Made by a program: the position numbers and the translations under genes
Shown here: positions 58,241 to 64,000 of the stretch, one piece after another
Numbering within the stretch: position 1 is the first letter of the stretch
How the letters are laid out: each line of letters begins with the position of its first letter
The notes under the pieces: generated by a model
The model's database searches: none
Told to the model about the DNA's origin: nothing
What the model saw: only the letters and a program-made list of their open reading frames with translations
Assembly (NCBI GenBank): GCA_013204985.1
Contig: JABMLG010000009.1
Span: 62,001 to 126,000 of the forward strand
DNA length: 64,000 nt
DNA from: Microbacteriaceae bacterium VKM Ac-2855
GTDB lineage: Bacteria; Actinomycetota; Actinomycetes; Actinomycetales; Microbacteriaceae
Direction of reading: 5' to 3'

Positions 58241-59958
58241 GCTGATGCGTTCTCCGCTCGGACGATCGATCTCAGCAGCTCGCGCCGCTCCGCCTGCTCC
58301 CCGGGGTCAGGGACCGGCAGCGAAGCGAGCAGGCGCTGCGTGTAGGGATGCTCAGGAGCGGCGAGGACCTGAGAGCCGGGCCCTTCCTCCACCAGACGGC
58401 CGCGGTAGAGCACGGCGATCCGGTCGGCCAGGATGTCCACGACCGCGAGGTCGTGACTGATGAACAGCGAGGCGAAACCGAACTCCTGCTGCAGCTCGGC
58501 GAAGAGTTCGAGCACGCGTGCCTGCACCGAGACGTCGAGGGCCGACGTGGGCTCGTCCGCGATCAGCAGCTTGGGCTCGAGGGCGAGGCCGCGGGCCAGG
58601 CTCGCCCGCTGGCGCTGGCCGCCGGAGAGCTCGTGCGGGAAGCGGTCGCCATAGCTCTTGGGCAGCTGCACCGCTTCGAGCAATTCGTCGACGCGCGTGC
58701 GCGCGGCCTGCGGGTTCGGGAAGCGACCGTGCACGATCAACGGTTCGGCTACGCACTCGGCGATCGTGAGCAGCGGGTTGAAGCTCGACGCCGGGTCCTG
58801 GAAGACGAAGCCGATGTCGCCACGTACTTTGCGGAACGTGCGCTCGCGCACTCCGTTCATCTCCTGACCGAGAACGCGCAAGGATCCGCCCGTCACCTTG
58901 GTCAGTCCGGCGATGGAGCGACCGATCGTGGTCTTGCCCGAACCGCTCTCGCCGACCAGGCCGAGCACCTCACCGGCGCGCAGGCGGAACGAGACGCCGT
59001 CGACCGCGACGAAACCGGGGCGTCCGAGTCGGCCCGGGTATTGGATCCGCAGATCCTGCGCCTCGACCACGATCTCGGCCTCGGGAGCGCTCGCGCGTTC
59101 GATCGCGCGCGCCTGGGCCCGGGCGACTCCTTGCCCGACGTGCGGCACGGCGGCGAGGAGCTTCTTGGTGTAGTCGGCCTGCGGCGAGGCGAACAGCGTC
59201 ACCGCATCCGCTTCTTCGACGAGCCCGCCCTGGTACATCACGGCCACGCGGTCGGCGAGATCGGCGACGACGCCCATGTTGTGCGTGATCAGCACGATGG
59301 AGGTGCCGAACTCGTCGCGACAGCGACGCAGCAGGTCGAGGATCTCGGCCTGCACCGTCACATCGAGGGCGGTGGTCGGCTCGTCGGCCACGATCAGCCC
59401 GGGATCGAGCACGAGCGCCATCGCGATCACCACCCGCTGCTTCTGCCCTCCCGAGAACTGGTGCGGGTAGTAGTCCACCCGCGATTCGGGCTCGGGGATC
59501 CCGACCTTGCCGAGGATCTCGATCGCCTTGGCGCGCGCATCCTTCTTCGACATCGTCGTGTGCGCCCGCAGACCCTCAGCGATCTGCCAGCCCACGGTGA
59601 ACACCGGGTTCAGCGCGGTCGACGGCTCCTGGAACACCATCGCCACGTCGGTACCGCGCAGTTCGCGCAGACGGTTCTTCGACACCGTGACGATGTCGTT
59701 GGCCGAAGCGCCGTCCTTGCTGCTCAGCAGCACGACACCGGAGGCGGTGGCCGTCTCCGGCAGCAGGCCGAGAATGGTCTTGGCCGTCACCGTCTTGCCC
59801 GAGCCCGACTCGCCCACGATGGCGAGGACCTCGCCGCGGTTGACGGAGAGGCTGACGCCGTCGACCGCCTTGACGGCACCGCGGTCGCTGGCGAACGCGA
59901 CCCGGAGATTCTGGATGTCGACGATCGGCTTGCCGTCCGTCACTCGGATCTCGCTCAT
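58237..59958 (-). CDS. dual ABC ATPase (DppD-DppF-type fusion)
   Basis: 573 residues holding two complete ATPase domains. The first has GESGSGKT, FSGGQKQR, and LIVADEPTTALD; the second GESGSGKT, LSGGQRQR, and LLIADEPTSALD. The linker (about 265-300) is short. Fused DppDF-like proteins power peptide/nickel-class importers. Overlaps the permease and the next ATPase gene by 4 bp each. Confidence 0.92.
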   Translation of the reverse strand: MSEIRVTDGKPIVDIQNLRVAFASDRGAVKAVDGVSLSVNRGEVLAIVGESGSGKTVTAKTILGLLPETATASGVVLLSSKDGASANDIVTVSKNRLRELRGTDVAMVFQEPSTALNPVFTVGWQIAEGLRAHTTMSKKDARAKAIEILGKVGIPEPESRVDYYPHQFSGGQKQRVVIAMALVLDPGLIVADEPTTALDVTVQAEILDLLRRCRDEFGTSIVLITHNMGVVADLADRVAVMYQGGLVEEADAVTLFASPQADYTKKLLAAVPHVGQGVARAQARAIERASAPEAEIVVEAQDLRIQYPGRLGRPGFVAVDGVSFRLRAGEVLGLVGESGSGKTTIGRSIAGLTKVTGGSLRVLGQEMNGVRERTFRKVRGDIGFVFQDPASSFNPLLTIAECVAEPLIVHGRFPNPQAARTRVDELLEAVQLPKSYGDRFPHELSGGQRQRASLARGLALEPKLLIADEPTSALDVSVQARVLELFAELQQEFGFASLFISHDLAVVDILADRIAVLYRGRLVEEGPGSQVLAAPEHPYTQRLLASLPVPDPGEQAERRELLRSIVRAENASA

Positions 59959-61004
59959 CGCACGTCCTCCACTCCGGCCGACGTATCGTTACCCGGATCC
60001 TCTAAGCCATCGGCCACCAGCACACCACCGGGCACCACCGAAGTCGCGGCGATGTCGCCGGCACCGGCGGCGACCGCCCGGCGTCCGCGCAACCGCGGGT
60101 CCGCGAGGTCGTTGAGGCTTTCCCCGACCAGCGTGATGCCGACCACGACCAGCACGATCGCGAGCCCCGGGAAGAGCGAGGTCCACCAGATGCCGCTGGT
60201 CACATCCGACAGCGCCTTGTTGAGGTCGTAGCCCCACTCGGACGCCTGGCTGGGCTCGATGCCGAAACCGAGGAAGCCCAGGCCGGCCAGCGTGAGGATC
60301 GCCTCGGACGCGTTCAGGGTGAAGATCAGCGGCAGCGTGCGGGTGGCATTGCGCAACACGTGCCGGAACATGATCCGCGCGGTCGACGCGCCGACCACCT
60401 TCGCCGATTCGACGTAGGCCTCGCTCTTGATCCGCACCGTCTCGGCCCGGATCACACGGAAGTACTGCGGGATGTAGACGACGGTGATCGAGATCGCAGC
60501 CGCGAAGATGCCGCCCCACATGTCGGACTGGCCGCCCGAGATCACGATCGACATCACGATCGCGAGCAGCAGGGTCGGGAACGCGTAGATGGCGTCGCAG
60601 ACGACGACCAGCACGCGGTCGAGCCAGCCACCGAGATAGCCGGAGACCAGACCGAGGAAGACGCCGAGGAAGATCGACAACGTCACGGCGACCACGATGA
60701 CGTAGAACGCGGTCTGCGCGCCCCACAGCACACGCGAGAGAACGTCGTACCCGCCGACCGTCGTGCCGAGCAGGTGCTCTCCGCTCGGCGGCTGCTGCGC
60801 CCCGAAAGCGACGCCGTCGGAGCGGAGTTGCGAGAACCCGTACGGGGCGAGCAGCGGCGCGAACGCGACGACCAGTAGGAAGATGCCGGTGATGATCAGA
60901 CCGGCCACGAGCATCCCGCGCTGCAGGCCGACGCTCTGGCGGAGTTGATGGACCACGGGCAGCTTCGCGAAGAAGCTGCCGCGCGTAGGAGTGATGGCGG
61001 TCAT
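59955..61004 (-). CDS. ABC permease, DppC-type
   Basis: 349 residues, ATG 61004. Membrane helix near residue 30-50, then five more; the EAA-type loop lies around VESAKVVGASTARIMFRHVLRN. The C-terminal 40 residues form a soluble tail. Second membrane subunit of the importer; 4 bp after the first permease gene. Confidence 0.92.
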   Translation of the reverse strand: MTAITPTRGSFFAKLPVVHQLRQSVGLQRGMLVAGLIITGIFLLVVAFAPLLAPYGFSQLRSDGVAFGAQQPPSGEHLLGTTVGGYDVLSRVLWGAQTAFYVIVVAVTLSIFLGVFLGLVSGYLGGWLDRVLVVVCDAIYAFPTLLLAIVMSIVISGGQSDMWGGIFAAAISITVVYIPQYFRVIRAETVRIKSEAYVESAKVVGASTARIMFRHVLRNATRTLPLIFTLNASEAILTLAGLGFLGFGIEPSQASEWGYDLNKALSDVTSGIWWTSLFPGLAIVLVVVGITLVGESLNDLADPRLRGRRAVAAGAGDIAATSVVPGGVLVADGLEDPGNDTSAGVEDVR

Positions 61005-61008
61005 GCGG

Positions 61009-62091
61009 TCAGTACCTCACTCGCGGGTCGATGAGCGCCGCGATGATGTCGACGATGAAGTTGGTGATGGCGACGATCACGGCCAGCAGGGCGACGATGC
61101 CCTGCACCGCAACGAAGTCGCGGGCCTGCAGATACTCGGCGAGTTGGAAGCCGAGGCCCTTCCACTCGAACGTGGTCTCGGTCAGCACCGCGCCGCCGAG
61201 GAGCAGCGCGATCTGCAACCCGATCACGGTGATGATCGGGATCAGCGCGGGCCGGTAGGCGTGCTTGCGGACGAGCCGGAACTCGCTGACTCCGCGCGAA
61301 CGCGCCGCATCGACGTAGTCGGTGCCGAGGGTGCCGATCACGTTCGTGCGCACGAGGCGGAGGAAGATGCCTGCCGTGAGCAGACCGAGCGCGATCGCGG
61401 GGAGCACGGCGTGGGCGAGCACATCGCCCACCGCGGCGGCGTCACCCGTCTGGATCGCGTCGATGAGATAGATGCCGGTCTTGTTCTGCAAGAACTGCAA
61501 CGAGAGTTCGGTGCCGGTCGTGGCGCGCCCGGCGACGGGGAACCAGCCCAGCCAGACCGAGAACACGAGCTTGAGCAGCAGACCGGCGAAGAAGACGGGC
61601 GTGGCGTAGCAGAGAATTGCGAGGATGCGGAGCACCGCATCGGGCGTCTTGTCGCGGAAGTAGGCCGCGACCATACCCAGCGGGATCCCGATGATGAACG
61701 CGACGATCAGAGAGTAGAAGACCAGCTCGAACGTGGCCGCGCCGTAGGTGAGCAGCACCTCGGTGACCGGACGGTTGTCGCTGATGGTGGTACCGAAGTC
61801 ACCGGTGAGCAGCTGGCCGAGGTACTCGACGTACTGGATCAGCAACGGCCGATCGTAGCCCGCGGCCGCAACACGCTCGGCGAGCTGGTCGGCGGTGAGT
61901 CGACCGCCCAGGGCGGCGGTGATCGGGTCACCGGTCGCGCGCATCAGTAGGAACACCATCGTGACCAGGATGACCACGGTCGGGATGATCAGCAGGAAGC
62001 GGACGAGGATGTACCGCCCGAGGCCGCCGCCGGCCGAGCGTTTGCGCTTCGCGGGCGCCGCGGTCGGCGGAGTCAGGGTCGCTGTCGACAC
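61009..62091 (-). CDS. ABC permease, DppB-type
   Basis: 360 residues from GTG 62091, supported by GAAAGG seven bases upstream; a longer frame lies in the hairpin region. Six membrane helices; the N-terminal RYILVRFLLIIPTVVILVTMVFLLM is typical of DppB, as is DYVDAARSRGVSEFRLVRKHAYRPALIPI (EAA loop). Follows the substrate-binding protein gene after 75 bp with a strong hairpin. Confidence 0.92.
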   Translation of the reverse strand: MSTATLTPPTAAPAKRKRSAGGGLGRYILVRFLLIIPTVVILVTMVFLLMRATGDPITAALGGRLTADQLAERVAAAGYDRPLLIQYVEYLGQLLTGDFGTTISDNRPVTEVLLTYGAATFELVFYSLIVAFIIGIPLGMVAAYFRDKTPDAVLRILAILCYATPVFFAGLLLKLVFSVWLGWFPVAGRATTGTELSLQFLQNKTGIYLIDAIQTGDAAAVGDVLAHAVLPAIALGLLTAGIFLRLVRTNVIGTLGTDYVDAARSRGVSEFRLVRKHAYRPALIPIITVIGLQIALLLGGAVLTETTFEWKGLGFQLAEYLQARDFVAVQGIVALLAVIVAITNFIVDIIAALIDPRVRY

Positions 62092-62122
62092 AGGATGCCT
62101 TTCAGGTTCTGGTGCAGAGGAA

Positions 62123-62156
62123 GGGCCGGTGCGCATCCTGCGATGCGCACCGGCCC
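62123..62156. terminator. 15-bp perfect hairpin between the binding-protein and permease genes
   Basis: GGGCCGGTGCGCATC (62123-62137) and its exact reverse complement (62142-62156) with a 4-nt loop. No T-tract. Such structures after binding-protein genes act as partial terminators or protect the 3' end, keeping the binding protein in excess over the permeases. Confidence 0.7.
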
Positions 62157-62166
62157 CCGATCGAAA

Positions 62167-63804
62167 CTAGCCCTTCGCGAGGGCGCCGTAGCGGAACTTG
62201 AACGAGGCGTCGAGGGTGTCCTCGGTGCCGGTGACCGTCGTCCCGACGATAGCGACCTGCGAGCCCTGCAGATACGGGATGGTCGAGAGCTGAGCCGCGA
62301 CCTTGTCCTGGATCTCCTCGATGATCGCGGTGCGGGCGCCCGCATCCGTCGTCGAGACCTGCTGCGCGATGAGGTCCTGCACCTCGGCGTCGTCGAAGTG
62401 GTTCGCGAGGAAGTTCTCCTTGATGAAGAACGGCGACAGGTAGTTGTCGGCGTCGGAGTAGTCCGGGAACCAGCCGAGCTGGTACTCGGGATACACGTCC
62501 GTCGTGCGGTCCTTCGAGTACTGCACCCACTCGGTGGTCTGCAGGTTCACCGTGAAGAGACCGCTCGACTCGAGCTGGTCCTTGATCAGCGCGTACTCGT
62601 CGCCCGAGGACGGACCGTAGTGGTCGTTCGAGTACTGCAGGTTCAGCGTGACCGGGCCGGTGATGCCGGCCGCGTCGAGGGTCGCCTTCGCCTTGTCGGC
62701 GTCGGGGCCGCCGTTGCCGTCTCCGTAGAGCGACTTGAGCGATTCGGTCGCACCGGTCAGACCGGCCGGAACGTAGGAGTACAGCGGGGTGTAGGTGCCC
62801 TTGTAGACCTGGTCGGCGATCTCGTCGCGGTCGATGAGGTCGGCCGCCGCCTGACGGACGGCGAGCGCCTTGGCCGCGTCGGCCTCGGGGGTCGTCGCGC
62901 CGAACGGCTGCGTGTCGAAGTTGAAGACGATGTAGCGGATCTCGCCGCCGGGTCCGTCGACGACCTTCACCTTGTCGTTGCCGCGGAGGTCCTCGATGTC
63001 GGTCGCCGAGAGGCTGCGGAACGCGACATCGATGTTGCCCTCCTGGATGTCCAGCTTGAGGTTGCTCGCATCGGCGTAGTACTTCACGTTGATCGTGTCG
63101 GTCTTGGCCGCCCCCAGAACACCGTCGTAGTCGGCGTAGGCCTTGTACTGGATGAGGTTGTTGAAGTCGTAACTGGCGATCGTGTACTGGCCGGCGAAGG
63201 CATCCGCGTCGATAATGTCCTTGTCATCGGTCAGAGCGTCGGCGGCGAAGACCTCTTCGTCGACGATCGGGCCCGCGGGGCTCGACAGGATCTGCGGGAA
63301 GGTCTGGTCGTTCTCCGACTTCAGCGTGAAAACGACGGTGGTGTCGTCGGGCGCCGCGACACTGTCCATGTTCGCCAGGAGCGAGGACGGCCCGTTCTCA
63401 TCAGCGATCGCGACCTGCCGGTCGAAGCTGAACTTCACGTCCGAGGAGGTGAGGTCGTGGCCGTTGGCCCATTTCAGCCCCTCCTTCAGCTTCACCGTGT
63501 ACTCGGTGGGGCTGGTGAACTCGGCCGACTCGGCGATGTCGGGCTCGACGTCCGGGCTGCCGTACGGAGTGTTCATCAAGAACGGGAAGACCTGGTTCAT
63601 CACGGCGAAGGAGCCGTTGTCGTACGAACCGGCCGGGTCGAGAACCGTGATCTTGTCGGTGGTGCCGATGGTGAGGGCGCCGCCGGCGGAGCCGCCGGAG
63701 CCGCCGGAACCTCCGCCGGAGCAGCCGGCGAGAACGAGCGTCGCGGCGGTCATTCCCGCGGCTGCGATGAGCGCGCGCTTGCCTCGGGTGGATGCGGATG
63801 ACAT
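62167..63804 (-). CDS. extracellular solute-binding lipoprotein, family 5
   Basis: 545 residues. Lipoprotein signal: basic start, hydrophobic core and lipobox LAGC with Cys28, followed by a Gly/Ser linker. SBP_bac_5 hallmarks: LKEGLKWANGHDLTSSDVKFSFDR near residue 100 and GWFPDYSDADNYLSPFF further on. Binds peptides, nickel complexes or sugars/opines in this family; ligand not predictable. First gene of the transporter operon, with AGGAAGAGG upstream. Confidence 0.93.
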   Translation of the reverse strand: MSSASTRGKRALIAAAGMTAATLVLAGCSGGGSGGSGGSAGGALTIGTTDKITVLDPAGSYDNGSFAVMNQVFPFLMNTPYGSPDVEPDIAESAEFTSPTEYTVKLKEGLKWANGHDLTSSDVKFSFDRQVAIADENGPSSLLANMDSVAAPDDTTVVFTLKSENDQTFPQILSSPAGPIVDEEVFAADALTDDKDIIDADAFAGQYTIASYDFNNLIQYKAYADYDGVLGAAKTDTINVKYYADASNLKLDIQEGNIDVAFRSLSATDIEDLRGNDKVKVVDGPGGEIRYIVFNFDTQPFGATTPEADAAKALAVRQAAADLIDRDEIADQVYKGTYTPLYSYVPAGLTGATESLKSLYGDGNGGPDADKAKATLDAAGITGPVTLNLQYSNDHYGPSSGDEYALIKDQLESSGLFTVNLQTTEWVQYSKDRTTDVYPEYQLGWFPDYSDADNYLSPFFIKENFLANHFDDAEVQDLIAQQVSTTDAGARTAIIEEIQDKVAAQLSTIPYLQGSQVAIVGTTVTGTEDTLDASFKFRYGALAKG

Positions 63805-64000
63805 ATCCGTCTACCTCTTCCTGGTAAGGGATTCGGATGCGGCGCCCGGCCCCGCGACGCAAGGATCCGTCGCGTGCACGGCTCTGAGCGCTCGCATTGC
63901 TGTCCCACAGGTCTAACACAGAGCCGTCGTCGCACAGGGTGAGCGCTCTCCGCGCCGCCGGATCTTCACACGACCGCAACAATGCGCGGGGTGCCGCTTC
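63805..64000. promoter_or_regulatory. upstream region of the transporter operon
   Basis: 196 bp to the window edge without a supported gene. It should hold the operon promoter; the ribosome binding site AGGAAGAGG is near 63820. No clear -35/-10 pair or operator could be fixed. Confidence 0.4.

Noticed and set aside
58348-60231. 627-codon plus-strand frame opposite the dual ABC ATPase
   Set aside because: Shadow frame; no start signal or domain, while both ATPase domains on the other strand are intact.

Overview
The window is 64 kb of GC-rich chromosomal DNA from an actinobacterium, most likely a member of the Microbacteriaceae close to Microbacterium. The evidence is the gene order aceE - PucR-type regulator - fabD - fabH - acpP - fabF, the actinobacterial families DUF3090, SCO1664 and DUF3145, GTG starts, a TCGAAC-N4-GTTCGA type LexA box, and many start codons placed 6-7 nt after a TANNNT hexamer, which suggests leaderless transcripts. 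The genus is an inference; no rRNA is present.

Layout. 1-10.5 kb: a methyltransferase (cut by the window edge), a polytopic membrane protein, a small patatin-like hydrolase, the histidine phosphatase / DUF3090 / SCO1664 cluster, a MoxR-VWA pair and tRNA-Val. 10.5-19.1 kb: a peroxiredoxin, then the pyruvate dehydrogenase E1 gene running into a fatty-acid regulator and the type II fatty acid synthase genes, so that acetyl-CoA production and its main sink lie in one block. 19.3-34 kb: accessory housekeeping genes, including a lytic transglycosylase with a coiled coil, a polymerase-A-like protein beside a LexA box, an MFS exporter, RecQ, an SDR, a DHFR-like reductase divergent from a TetR regulator, and an LLM flavin oxidoreductase.

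34.2-43.7 kb looks like a small defence/accessory island: a JetABC (MksFEB) condensin operon with no recognisable JetD nuclease gene, a CD225-like membrane protein coupled to it, a hipBA module in which hipA carries an in-frame stop, and a second patatin-like gene preceded by a 19-codon leader ORF and a hairpin that could mask its ribosome binding site. 43.8-47.1 kb is a decayed prophage of about 3.3 kb bounded by a perfect 43-bp direct repeat of the 3' half of a CAU-anticodon tRNA gene. It keeps an integrase without its N-terminal part, a broken tape-measure gene and a few small cargo genes.

47.2-64 kb: a family 4 glycosyltransferase, a DMT transporter, peptide deformylase, azlCD with a histidine-kinase-like protein whose phospho-acceptor His is Asp, a normal NarL-type two-component pair, an RsmC/RlmG-like methyltransferase, tRNA-Asn with a clear terminator, and a peptide-type ABC transporter operon that ends with a coupled 2-hydroxyacid dehydrogenase. 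Four convergent gene pairs (5.9, 19.1, 30.9 and 50.3 kb) are separated by palindromic or repeated elements; two of these loci share the same repeat core.
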